A stretch of DNA of 64,000 nucleotides from the NCBI RefSeq assembly GCF_022539505.1, contig NC_061514.1, forward strand, positions 249,600,124-249,664,123, written 5' to 3'. Positions 46,003 through 57,745 of the stretch are shown here, one piece after another (within the stretch, counting starts at the first letter, position 1; the number at the start of each line of letters is the position of its first letter). The stretch is from Lolium rigidum (Eukaryota > Streptophyta > Magnoliopsida > Poales > Poaceae). The notes below the pieces were generated by a model. That model did no database searches, had not been told where the DNA came from, and saw only the letters and a list, made by a program, of their open reading frames with translations. The translations under genes were made by a program, and so were the position numbers.

Positions 46003-47913
46003 TGTCAACACCCGGATTTTTAAGTCCAGATGCCTATTATGTCATTCATCGCAATCCCAGGATAATGTTGTTGCGAGGCATAATAGTCGAATATCACAGT
46101 CATTATTTATTACAAGCCATAATGTCTTACAATCCTGAATCACATGATTCATCTTACACAAATATTTGATCTTTCAATCAACATACATACACAAGTTCAT
46201 ACATAGCGGAAGCGTAATAGTAAATGGACTCTCTAGTCCACATGCCAACATTTGACGTCAGAAACCCCTAGTTGTCGTAGACATCCTGCTGGTCATCCTC
46301 GAGATAGTTCTGTTCATCATCATATTCTGGCCATTTGAATAGCCAGGGACAAAGCCGTAAGTACTTCAAGTACTTGCAAACTAATACTAATGTAAAATGC
46401 CAACTCTTGGAGTAAAGGTGCTAAGCTCTAGTTTAAATTGCATAAGCCAAATTTTAGTTCACAAGCATTGGATCAGGTGCTAACTTACCCAAGTGGGAAC
46501 ATTAGTGTCATTCCCACCTCATTGGTAGTAATTCCAACAAAGTCACCAAGTCACCATTCACTAAGGTTTTGAAAGAACTGACACAGGAAACTGTATGGCC
46601 CTTCCAACCGTCCGTAACCGTGGACACGGCTATTCGAATAGATTTACACTCGCGAGAGGTTGCACACTTGTGCCACAACATTTGATTTCATCCGTCGGAA
46701 TGACTCCGAATCATCGTAACACAAGTACGCGGATCATCAACCATAACCTTTCACTTACACATCCTAGTATGAGCACCTCTCCCCATGAGCTTGGCCTCCC
46801 AAGTGAAAACCAACCGTTAACCCGGGAACCGCACGGGGCTTGGCCGTACAATTTCACCTCAATTCACATCATTTCTCAACAACGGAGGCAGCCTCGGCAT
46901 AACCCCTATGATGTGTGTTCAGAGGGAACCCATACTAAGATCTATAAACTTCCAGTTAAGCCCTACCCATAATCAGGTATTGTGGGGGTACTCAAAAATT
47001 GGAAAGGTATCGCATTCAAACCAATATCAGGTTTTCATCAAAAATCACCATCTTCTCTGGTTCATAACCACCTCCAATCATTCAATGGAATGCTTCATCA
47101 TTCCAAGGTTTAAAAATCCACCATTCACATGTTCCCATCTAAAGTAGTCAAGTTTTAGTATTTTAGCACTAGCACTAATCATGAGGGGTGCTACATTGCT
47201 TTGCTATCTTCATTCATCTAGTAATCTTGTTCTCTAGACCAATTTTATTCCATCCTTTGAGAACACAACAAGTACAACTTATATAGTGTAAATATAAGAT
47301 AGGCTTGTATGAAGAAAGGTAAGAATCATGGTGCCTTGCTCAAGGAGAGCTTTGCACTTTGCAAGAGTATTATCTTGCCTTGGTAGTTCTCTAGGTTTTC
47401 TTCTTCCTCGTCTGGGTAGAATTCTCCTTCCCCTTGATAATCTCCGGTGCTAGCGTCTAAATTTGAATACGAGGTATAATCACTAAACAAGCTCAAAAGC
47501 TATACTAAACACATCATTACTTCACACAAACTATACTAAACACACACATAAAATAAGTAGGTGCATTGGTTGGGTGACTTGAGGAAAATAATTTCCTCTC
47601 ATTCATATGTGACAAGTAATTTTCATATGGTGCTTGAGGAATAATTTCCTCTCATTGAAATCTTCTTAAGATTTAATTTCTCAAAAATAATACATGAATT
47701 TATGTTGACCCAAGTCAACCATTCATCATCATTATTGAAGAAAATGATTTAAATGAGGTAGACCACCTCATACCATTTAAAAATTCTACAAATGATTTAA
47801 ATCTCCAAATGTTCATATAGGAGAGTTTGGACCAGGGGTGCAAACATCACATGAATTCATTTGAGACAAAGATTTAAATGAAGTAAAATACTTTATAAGA
47901 TTTACATAATAGT
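46003..47913 (-). mobile_element. LTR of a further retroelement, inserted in the Athila fragment and cut by the gap
   Basis: The boundary TGTCAACACCCGGATTTTTA at 46003 interrupts the protease frame. The stretch shares modules in the same order and orientation with the LARD-like LTR: TAGCCAGGGACAAAGCCGT near 46339, and CCGTGGACACGGCTATTCGA near 46618. This suggests a related LTR family whose minus-strand end is ...CCGGGTGTTGACA. Length is at least 1.9 kb; the right end lies in or beyond the gap. No coding region is present. Confidence 0.65.
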
Positions 47914-48013
47914 NNNNNNNNNNNNNNNNNNNNNNNNNNNNNNNNNNNNNNNNNNNNNNNNNNNNNNNNNNNNNNNNNNNNNNNNNNNNNNNNNNNNNNN
48001 NNNNNNNNNNNNN
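47914..48013. other. assembly gap, 100 N
   Basis: Exactly 100 N, a conventional length for a gap of unknown size. Sequence on the two sides is unrelated in character, so true distance and adjacency are not established. Confidence 0.99.
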
Positions 48014-48087
48014 CAATTGAATCAAGCTTCGACAAGGATCGAGTACGCCATGGATAAAAGGAGGAGGTTGATAAAGATGAGGAAATC

Positions 48088-48612
48088 ATGAGCACCCATC
48101 AAGAACACGAGGAGGTTGAACTGATTGTCATAAGTGATGAAGAAGAGGAATATCGGTCGAGATAATGTTGTGCAAGGAGGCAATGCGACGATGAAGACGA
48201 TGATGATGGTGATGATGGTGATGATGGTGATGGTGATGATGGTGATGATGGTGATGGTGATGAAGCAATGCTACCGAGGAACAGTGAGTCAGAATCTGAT
48301 GATGATGAAAAATACAGAGACTTTATTCACATGGAGGATCTAATTCCAGTGGACGAAGATGAGAGGAACCTCTACTATGCCAGCCTAGAGTCACTGGACA
48401 GCCTAAAATACCCTGAGGCAACTCCTGGAGCAGTACAACAGAGGAAAGATGATGTAGTGTTCACCATTGATATGTTGATGGGAGTTGCACAATCCAAGAA
48501 GCAAGCAATCAATGATAAAATCAACAGGGACAGTGGACGTGCAAGGAAATGCATGTGTGACACGCCAGGTAAAAGCTGCAAAGAAGTGATTGTAGTTTCC
48601 GACGATGAATGA
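48088..48612 (+). CDS. gene X, copy A: acidic protein with two SUMO-interaction-like motifs
   Basis: The frame opens MSTHQEHEEVELIVISDEEE and, after an in-frame TAA at 48166-48168, continues in the same frame through a (DDG)n acidic run (48190-48262) to SESESDDDEKYRDFIHMEDL and on to a stop at 48610-48612. The last residues are KEVIVVSDDE. Both LIVISDEEE and VIVVSDDE fit the SUMO-interaction motif, a hydrophobic core followed by acidic residues. The middle (LYYASLESLDSLKYP, VVFTIDMLMGVAQSKKQAIN) resembles no family I know. The apparent stop follows CGAG and may be a miscalled CAG. True start and upstream exons may lie in or beyond the gap. A diverged second copy is at 52250. Confidence 0.6.
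48190..48262 (+). repeat. GATGATGGT microsatellite coding for an acidic run
   Basis: GATGATGGTGATGATGGT and GATGGT units are repeated for about 70 bp, encoding Asp-Asp-Gly. The second copy of gene X lacks it at the equivalent place. Confidence 0.85.
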
Positions 48613-48786
48613 GGAAGAATACAGAAGGATGGAGCTTTATTTATAACCTGGTAGATTAAGTTATGTGCTTATTATATTTGCCGAATATGTTGGACATATT
48701 TATTTGTGTACACCGATTACCTTAAATTATACGGCTATTATGTGTGTTTGTGTGTGCAATACAATTTTGCTCTCTCATCTATAGGT

Positions 48787-49890
48787 GACAAGAAAAACAA
48801 AAGAAATTATCTAGCACTCCTATTCATGATACGGATGTACTTGTATCTACGCAAAAATGTACTCGATACTCTTAGCAACGAGTACCTACCCCGCGGAATC
48901 GAAATTAATAACGAAAACCACGACATATAATCTGGTACTCCTACTCGTGCTTGCAGACGTACTCGTCACGGTAGAACCATTGTACTCCATACCATAAAGC
49001 ACACTGTACCTACGATATACAACGAGAAAACCGACAAGAAAACCAACAGAAATTATCTAGCACTCCTATTCATGATACACATGCACTCGTCTACTGCTGC
49101 AAAAATGTACTCGATACACTTAGCACCGGTACCTACCCCGCGAGAATGGGAAATAATAACGACAACCACCACATATAATCTGGTACTCCTACTCGTGCTA
49201 CATCCGTACTCTTCTCGGTAGTACCACTTGTACTCTATACCATAAAGCACATGTACCTACGATATACAACGAGAAAACACGACAAGAAAACCAACAGAAA
49301 TTATCTAACACTCCTATTCATGATACACATGCACTCGTCTCTGCTTGCAAAAATGAACTCGACAACTTTGTTAGCACCGGTACCTACCCCGCAGAATCGA
49401 AAGTATTAACGAAAACAAACACGGATAATCGATACTCCTACTCGTGCTGCAGATGTACTCGTCCCACTAGAACCACTTGTACTCTATACAATAGCGCACT
49501 GTACCTACGTTATACAACGAAATCTGACAAGAAAACCAACAGAAATTATACGGCACTCCTATTCTTGATACACATGCACTCGTCTACGATGCAAAAATGT
49601 ACTCGACACTCCTAGCACCGGTACCTACTCAGAAGAATCGAAAGAAACAACGAAAACCACCACATAAAATCTGGTACTCCCACTCGTGATGCGGACGTAC
49701 TCGTCTCGGTAGAACAACGAGTACTCCATACCATAAACCACTTGTACCTACGATGTACAATAGAAAACACTGAAAAAGAAACCAACAGAAATTATATAGC
49801 ACTCCTATTCATGATACACATGCACTCGTCTCTGCTGCAAAAATCAACTCGACAATCTTAGCACCAGTACCTACCCCGTAGAGAAACGGA
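48787..49890. repeat. 246-bp tandem array 1, copy A (about 4.5 units)
   Basis: Unit starts (GACAAGAAAACCAACAGAAA and variants) fall at 48787, 49033, 49281, 49526 and 49772, a step of 245-248 bp. Each unit carries several TACTCGT or GTACTCG words. It lies between the 3' ends of genes X and Y. Units differ mainly around CAG and CTG. Confidence 0.9.
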
Positions 49891-50250
49891 AATATAAAGA
49901 TAAAACAACACGGATGATCGAAAATATGAGCAAAAAACAACAGACTGGCAGTCCCCATAATAGTACATATGTAATTGTGTAAATTCCACAGATACTAGCT
50001 AAACTTGAACTATAAACCATAGATAAATACGAGGTGAGTACAACAATAAACGAGAAGATAATTAAAGTCAAGTACCACGTACATGGTACATTACATTGTA
50101 CTCAACAACGAGAAAGTCTTACAAGATAACCATACCGAACACGACACAATAAAGTCTTACAAGACAACCATAACCAACACGGCACAAATAAAGTCTTACA
50201 AAACAACCATATCCAACACGGCACGATTTAACCATTTGCCACACACAACT

Positions 50251-50879
50251 TCAGAAGTTGGATTTGGATGCAAAAGCATCTAACACCTCTGCATAATCGG
50301 TAGGTTGAGCTTCAACATAGTAAACTTGGTGACATGGAAGGGTCCAAGATAGTCATAATTGAATATGTGGCCGGTAACTTTGCGGAGTCATTAGGATCTT
50401 GGAACTTGACAAGAACACTTCCATGATGGTAGTTCTCTATGGCAAGGAAATTTGTGTGACCAAGAAACTTGCTCAAAGCATGAGCGACAACGAATGTCTT
50501 TGGTAAAAAACCTGGTTATACTAAACGTAGCTTCTCCAATTGTATCGACGGGACCAACATCAATTCCAAGCATATCCATTGTAATCCTTGGAAGTTCCGT
50601 AATTGGGTGTATATTCTAGAAAATTGAATTACAAACAATAGGGATCAAAGTTAGTAAGTGCGTATATTCCTGTGCAAGATGATTGAAAAAATAAGAACTA
50701 AACAAATACCTTGGCAATATCTTCGAACTTACGGATTTCGGAAGCATACTGCGACATCAATTGCATCTTCAACCTTACGCTTTTTTGAAGCTTCTCCGAG
50801 ACCAATTGCATCCTCAACCAAGGGCATTTTCGAAGCTTCACAGAATCCATCACAAACCGTGCTTTGTGTGTTCCGGCTT
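50251..50879 (-). CDS. gene Y, copy A: unassigned protein with basic nuclear-localisation-like motif
   Basis: Two exons are supported: 50879-50710 (acceptor GTTGTAG, donor AAGGTATTT) and 50615-50251 (acceptor TTTTCTAG, stop TGA at 50253-50251). Exon 1 encodes a repeated phrase (EASKMPLVEDA, then EASKKRKVEDAID) containing the basic run KKRKVED. Exon 2 reads ITMDMLGIDVGPVDTIGEAT and later FLGHTNFLAIENYHHGSVLV; a run of six A on the plus strand near 50505 causes a frame change that also exists in copy B. The 5' part is unclear: pyrimidine-rich leader-like sequence lies at 51250-51350 and a TTTTATAT at about 51353-51361. No known family is recognised. It converges on gene X across array 1. Confidence 0.5.
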
Positions 50880-51984
50880 CTACAACACCACAAGAAAGAA
50901 TAATGAAAATAAAGAACAAATATCATTTGGACCCATACAAAGAACCGAACAAAATAATGTTCTATAACGGCTGGAAATCTTGCAACAAACGAGCATGCTA
51001 TAAATATAAAAAGAATACAGATGCGGAAGAAAACAGCGGTTTAGAAATAAGAAATAGATACGGATACTGGAAGAAATAGACGGAAAGGAGGTAGTTAGAA
51101 AGCGAGAGAAATAGAGGATGTCGAGAAAAAGTCTAAGAGGAATAAAGAGGAAACAAAATAAGAACCACACCAGAAACAGAAACAATATATCTATAGGATT
51201 AGAGAATGAATTTACGAGAGAAATTAACAAACAAACAAATGAACATATTACGGAAACCCTAACCGGGAAGGGAAGATGGTGAGCGAGAGAGCGGAGCGGA
51301 GACGGGAAGGGTGAGCGGAGCGAAGACGGAAACCTAACCGGGAAGGAACGAGAATATAAAACCGGGCGGAGTCGAAGCGCAAACCACCGGATGCTTCTAG
51401 TACGACGGCGAACGGCGCCATTTTACATACCATAGAGTGGCTTCAAGTCACTAACACGCGGAACCCACTTTATGTTGGCCCACTCATCGGTGAGTAAACG
51501 TAAAAGAAAAGTCGGGAATGCGAAAGGAAAGAATCTCCTGCGCCAGGACTATCCCACGCTCCACGGCACCAGCCACCAGTGCAATTTTAATGAGAAGTAA
51601 GTAGATTATTGACTAATCGTTTCCAGTTCCCCATGCAACATGCGCATTACTCGCTCATTATTTTATTAATAAATTCAATCACCGCCACAGGCATCAAAGT
51701 GGTACCAAAGAGCTGTGAATGTTCCCCGTCATTCAAAAACAAGGCGTAAGTACAACGACGGAAGAGTCCCAAGTACGCCACATATCAAGGCGTAAGTACA
51801 ACGACAAAAGGCATAAGCACGGCACCTATCAAGAATAAAAGTACATTTCTATCGCGGAACAAGTACACAAAACAAGTCTTGAAAAACTATTAGCCAATAG
51901 TACTCAATAGTTCCCCATGTAAAATTTCAGTCGAGTACGAGAGGTGAAAAGCGCACGAGTACGGCTTAGGCAGCAAGAGAAATA

Positions 51985-52249
51985 AATGACTTGTTTCCCT
52001 ATTTTTTTTTGCAAATTGTGGATTCTACATGTAGGTACAGGTGTAAGGTGTATTAAGTACAGCGGTGGTGGGTACTCGAGTACAGCTTCACTAGGAAGAG
52101 GGAGTACGAGTATTGTTTCCCTATGTTTTACGCATGTTTTTTGTTACTTGCGAATGGACATGTGCCGGCGAGGTCGATTACGGCGGTGAAGGGCGCACGA
52201 GTACGGGTTAGCCGGCAAGAGGAACACATGACTGTTTTTCTATATTTGT
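51985..52249. repeat. array 2 unit between the two X/Y modules
   Basis: The stretch contains GCAAATTGTGGATTCTACAT, GTACAGGTGTAAGGTGT and CGCACGAGTACGGGTTAGCC, the same words that build the larger array at 56703-57745. It sits at the 5' side of both gene Y copy A and gene X copy B. Confidence 0.7.
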
Positions 52250-52604
52250 CGATGAAGCAATACTACCAAGGGACGGTGAATCAGAATACGACGATGATGA
52301 AAAATACAGAGACTTTGTACACATGGAGGATCTAATTACGGTGGACGAGTATGAGAGGAAACTTTACTATGCCAGCCTAGAGTCAACTGGATAGCCTAAA
52401 CTACCATCAAGCACCTCCTGGTGCAATACAACGAAGGAAAGATGATGTTGTCTTCACCATTGATATGTTGATGGGAGTTGCACAATCCAAAAAACAAGCA
52501 ATCAATGATAGAATCAACGGGGACGGTGGACGTGCAAGGAAATGCATGTGTGACACGCCGGGTAAAAGTCTGCAAGGAAGTGATTGTAGTTTACGACGAT
52601 GAAT
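52250..52604 (+). pseudogene. gene X, copy B, frame-broken
   Basis: It aligns with 48262-48612: ILPRDGESEYDDDEKYRDFV continues to YYASLES. There TCAACTGGATAG replaces TCACTGGACAG, adding a base and a stop. The C-terminal part can still be aligned, including the end region GTGATTGTAGTTTACGACGA. The acidic (DDG)n run and N-terminal motif are absent; array 2 sequence lies directly upstream. The breaks again fall on CTG and CAG sites. Confidence 0.65.
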
Positions 52605-52889
52605 GAGGAAGAATACAGAAGGATGGAGCTTTATTTATAACCTGGTAGATTAAGTCATGTGCGTATTATATTTGCCGAATATGTTGGACATATTTTATTG
52701 TGTACACCAATTACATTAAATTATACAGCTATTATGTGTGTTTACATACTGGAATACAATGTTGCTCTACGATACTGTACCTCTTTGCGCGGGTTGCGTA
52801 AATTAACCTAAAATCAACCTAGTAGTAATAAACCAAAATGGGAAGCGAGGAATATTAATGAAATTCATCATAGACATTCTAGTAATCCT

Positions 52890-54620
52890 CTTTGTCCCAA
52901 ACGTGTAATTGTACGAGTAGAACCATTTTGTACTCCTACTCGTGCCGCGAGATGTACTCGACTCGGTAGAACCACTGTACTCTACACAATAAATCACATG
53001 TACCTACGTTTTACAACATAAATCCTAACAAGAAAACCAACAGAAATTATACGGCACTCCTATTCATGGTACGGATGTACTTGTATCTACTGCATAAATT
53101 TACTAGATACACTTAACACCGAGTACCTACTCCGCGAGAATCGAAAGAAACAACGAAAACCACCACATAAAATCTGGTACTCCTACTCGTGATGCGGACG
53201 TACTCGTCTCGGTAGAACAAGCTGTACTCGATACAATAAAGCACACGTACCTACTTTATTCAACGAAATCCTGACAAGAAAACCAACAGAAATTATACGG
53301 CACTCCTATTCATGGTAAAGATGTACTTGTATCTACTGAAAAAATGTACACGATACACTTAGCATCGGTACATACCCCGCAGAATCGAAAGTATTAACGA
53401 AAACCACCATAGATAATCTGATACTCCTACTCGTGATGCAGACGTACTCGTCTCAGTACAACAACACTACTCCATACCATAAACCACACTGTACCTACGA
53501 TATACAATAGAAATCCGACAAGAAAACCAACGAGAAATTATACGGCACTCCTATTCATGGTAAAGATGTACTTGTATCTACAAAAAAAATGTACACGATA
53601 CACTTAGCATCAATACCTACCCCGCGAGAATCGAAAGTATTAACGAAAACCACCATAGATAATGCTGGTACTCCTAATCGTGCTTGCGGACGTACTCGTC
53701 TCGGTACAACAAGCTGTACTCCATACGATATACCACATGTACCTACGTTATACAATAGAAAACCGACAAGAAACAAACAGAAATTATATAGCACTCCTAT
53801 TTATGATACACATGCACTCGTCTACTGTTGCAAAAATGAACTCGACAATCCTAGCACCGAGTACCTACTCCGCAGAATCGAAATCAACAACGAAAACCAC
53901 CACATATAATGCTGGTACTACTACTCGTGCTGCGGACGTACTCGTCTCGGTATAACAAGCTGTACTCCATACGATATACCACCTGTACCTACGATGTACA
54001 ATAGAAAACACGACAAGAAACAAACGAGAAATTATATAGCACTCCTATTTATGATACACATGCACTCGTCTACATGTTGCAAAAATGAACTCGACAATCC
54101 TAGCACCGAGTACCTACTCCACGAGAATCGAAATCAACAACGAAAACCACCACATATAATCTGGTACTACTACTCGTGCTGCGGACGTACTCGTCTCGGT
54201 ATAACAAGCTGTACTCCATACGATATACCACCTGTACCTACGATGTACAATAGAAAACCTGACAAGAAACAAACAGAAATTATATAGCACTCCTATTTAT
54301 GATACACATGCACTCGTCTACTGTTGCAAAAATAAACTCGACAATCCTAGCACCGAGTACCTACTCCGCGAGAATCGAAATCAACAACGAAAACCACCAC
54401 ATATAATCTGGTACTACTACTCGTGCTGCGGACGTACTCGTCTCGGTATAACAAGCTGTACTCCATACGATATACCACCTGTACCTACGATGTACAATAG
54501 AAAACCGACAAGAAACAAACAGAAATTATATAGCACTCCTATTCAAGATACACATGCACTCGTCTCTGCTGCAAAAATGAACTCGACAATCTTAGCACCG
54601 AGTACCTACCCCGCGAGAGA
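52890..54620. repeat. 246-bp tandem array 1, copy B (about 7 units)
   Basis: Unit markers fall at 53036, 53273, 53517, 53765, 54012, 54261 and 54507, steps of 237-249 bp. Units 53765-54507 are closely alike, so they expanded recently. Confidence 0.9.
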
Positions 54621-54988
54621 AACGGAAATATAAAGATAAAACAACACGGATGATCGAAAATATGAGCAAAAAACAACGGACTCGGCAGTCCCCATAATAG
54701 TACATATGTAATTGTGTAAATTCCACGAGATACTAGCTAAAGCTGAACTATAAACCATAGATAAATACGAGGTGAGTACAACAATAAACGAGAAGATAAT
54801 TAAAGTCAAGTACCACGTACATGGTACATTACATTGTACTCAACAACGAGAAAGTCTTACAAGATAACCATACCGAACACGACACAATAAAGTCTTACAA
54901 GACAACCATAACCAACACGGCACAAATAAAGTCTTACAAAACAACCATATCCAACACGGCACGATTTAACCATTTGCCACACACAACT

Positions 54989-55620
54989 TCAGAAGTTGGA
55001 TTTGGATGCAAAAGCATCTAACACCTCTGCATAATCGGTAGGTTGAGCTTCAACATAGTAAACTTGAGTCGACATGGATGGGACCAAAAAAGTCATAATT
55101 GAATATGTGGCCATTAACTTCTGCAGGTCACTAGGATCTTGGAACTTGACAAGAACACTTCCATGATGGTAGTTCTCTATGGCAAGGAACTTTGTGTGAC
55201 CAAGAAACTTGCTCAAAGCATGAGCAACAACGAATGTCTTTGGTAAAAAACCTGGTTATACTAAACGTAGCTATTCCAATTGTATCGACAGGACCAACAT
55301 CAATTCCAAGCATATCCATTGTAATCCTTGGAAGTTCCGTACTTGAGGCGAAAACTCTAGAAAATTGAATTACAAACAAGAGGGATCAAAGTTAGTAAGT
55401 GCGTATATTCCTGTGCAAGATGACTGAAAAAATAAGAACTAAACAAATACCTTGGCAATATCTTCGAACTTACGGATGCGTGAAGCATACGCGACATCAA
55501 GTTGCATCTTCAACCTTAGGCTTTTTTGAAGCTTCTCCGAGATCAAGCTGCATCCTCAACCAAGGACTTTTTGAAGCTTCACGAGAATCCATCACAAACC
55601 GTGCTTTGTGTGTTCCAGCT
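54989..55620 (-). pseudogene. gene Y, copy B
   Basis: It aligns with copy A. The last exon frame ends ...DYAEVLDAFASKSNF with TGA at 54991-54989 and includes FLGHTKFLAIENYHHGSVLV. The upstream exon encodes EASKKPKVEDA, where copy A has KKRKVED, and then meets a TGA. The same six-A frame change is present near 55243. The leader region is conserved to about 56060. Confidence 0.5.
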
Positions 55621-56702
55621 TCTACAACACCACAAGAAAGAATAATGAAAACAAAGAACAAATATCATTTGGACCCATACAATCAACCAGAACAAAATAA
55701 TGTAAACCGCGAGTTTAGAAATAAGAAATAGATACGGATACTGGAAGAAATAGACGGAAAGGAGGTAGTTAGAAAGCGAGAGAAATAGAGGATGTCGAGA
55801 AAAAGTCTAAGAGGAATAAAGAGGAAACAAAATAAGAACTACACCCGAAACAGAAACAATATATCTATAGGATTAGAGAATGAATTTACGAGGGAAATTA
55901 ACAAACAAACAAATGAACATATTACGGAAACCCTAACCGGGAAGGGAAGATGGTGAGCGAGAGAGCGGAGCGGAGACGGGAAGGGTGAGCGGAGCGAAGA
56001 CGGAAACCCTAATCGGGAAGGAACATAATATAAAACCGGCGGAGTCGGAGCGCAAACCACCAGATGCTTCTAGTACGACGACAGAACGGCGCCATTTTAC
56101 ATACCATAGAGTGGCTTCAAGTCACTAACACGCGGAACCCACTTTATGTTGGCCCACTCATCAGTGAGTAAAAGTAAAAGAAAAGTCGGGAATGCGAAAG
56201 GAAAGAATCTCACTCGCGGGACTATCCCACGCTCCACGGCACCGGCCACCGGTGCAAATTTAATGAGAAGTAAGTAGATTATTGACTAATCGTTTCCGAG
56301 TTCCCCATGCAACATGCGCATTACTCGCTCATTATTTTATTAATAAATTCAATCACCGCCACGAGGCATCAAAGTGGTACCAAAGAGCTGTGAATGTTCC
56401 CCGTCATACAAAAACAAAACGAAAGTTCTCTCAAAAAAAAAACGAAAGTACAACGACAGAAGAGTCCCAAGAACGCCACATTTCAAGGCGTAAGTACAAC
56501 GACAAAAGGCATAAGCACAGCACCTATCAAGAATAAAGTACATTTCTATCGCGGAACAATTACACAAAACAAGTCTTGAAAAACTATTAGCCAATAGTAC
56601 TCAATAGTTCCCCATGTAAAATTTCGGTCGAGTACGAGAGGTGAAATGCGCACGAGTACGGCTTAGGCAGCAAGAGGAATAAATGACTTGTTTCACTAAT
56701 TA

Positions 56703-57745
56703 CATACGCAAATTTTGGGTTCGCAAGAAGGTACGGGTGTAAGGTTTGTCGAGTACGGCGGTAATGGGCGCACGAGTACGAACTTCGTTAGCAAGATAAG
56801 TACAGGAGTGTTTCCCTCTTTTCTGCTGCACGTTGTTTGTTCTTTGGGAAAGGGACATGCGCCGGCGAGGTCGAGTACGGCGGTTAAAGGCACACGAGTA
56901 CATCTTAGGCAGCAAGAGGAACACATGACTGTTTTCTATATTTGTCTGCAAATTGCAGGTTATTCAAGAAAGTACGGGTGTAAGGTGTGTCCGGTACAGA
57001 GGTGAAGGGTTCACAAGTACGGCTTCGTTAGCAAGAGGAGCACAGGAGTGTTTCCCTATGTTCTCCGCATGTTTTATGGTTCTTTGGAAAGGGACATGCG
57101 CCGGCGGGTCGAGTACGGCGGTTAAAGGCGCACGAGTACATCTTAGGCAGCAAAAGCGATGCGTATGCTTGTTTCTCTATATTTGTACGCAAATTTTGTG
57201 TTCTGCAAGAAGGTACGGGTGTAAGGTGTATCGAGTACGGCGGTGATTGGTGCACGAGTACAGCTTCGTTAGGAAGAGGGGTACGGTATTGTTTCCCTAT
57301 GTTTTACTGCATGTTTTTTGTTACTCTCGAATGGACATGTGCCGGTAAGGTCGATTACGGCGGTGAAGGGCGCACGAGTACGGAGTTAGCCGGCAACGGG
57401 AACACATGACTGTTTTTCTATATTTGTCTGCAAATTTTGGATTATTCAAGAAAGTACGGGTGTAAGGTGTGTCGAGTACTGAGTTGAAAGGTTCACAAGT
57501 ACAGCTTCGTTAGCAAGAGGAGCACGGGAGTGTTTCCCTATGTTCTCCGCATGTTTTATGGTTCTGCGGGAATGAACATGTGCCGGCAGGGTGGAGTACA
57601 TCGGTGAAAGGTGCACGAGTACGGTTTAGGCAGCAAGAGCAAAACATGACTTGTTTCTTTATATTTGTACGCAAATTCTAGGTTACGATGGAACGTACGG
57701 GTGTGTAAGGTGTGTACGGTACAGCGGTGATGGGTGCATGAAGGT
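56703..57745. repeat. array 2: about 240-bp units built of two 120-bp halves
   Basis: Unit starts marked by GCAAATT...GTACGGGTGTAAGG fall at about 56707, 56950, 57189, 57430 and 57670. Each unit has two related halves containing GAGTACGGCGGT and CGCACGAGTACG. Starts alternate between TTCGCAAGAAGG-like and TTATTCAAGAAAG-like, so the higher-order period may be 480 bp. The ACGAGTAC word is the reverse complement of the GTACTCGT word in array 1. Confidence 0.85.

Larger units (their letters stand above)
48250..56700. repeat. tandem duplication of the X-array1-Y module
   Basis: Module A (about 48250-51985) and module B (about 52245-56700) contain the same parts in the same order: gene X, array 1, gene Y and its leader region. 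They share long nearly identical stretches, such as 50070-50290 with 54808-55028 and 51420-51700 with 56090-56370. Module B is longer because its array 1 has more units. Confidence 0.85.

Noticed and set aside
48134..48343. Met/Val-rich frame over the GATGATGGT repeat
   Set aside because: It is an alternative reading of the microsatellite; the acidic frame connects to the conserved gene X sequence and is the better choice.
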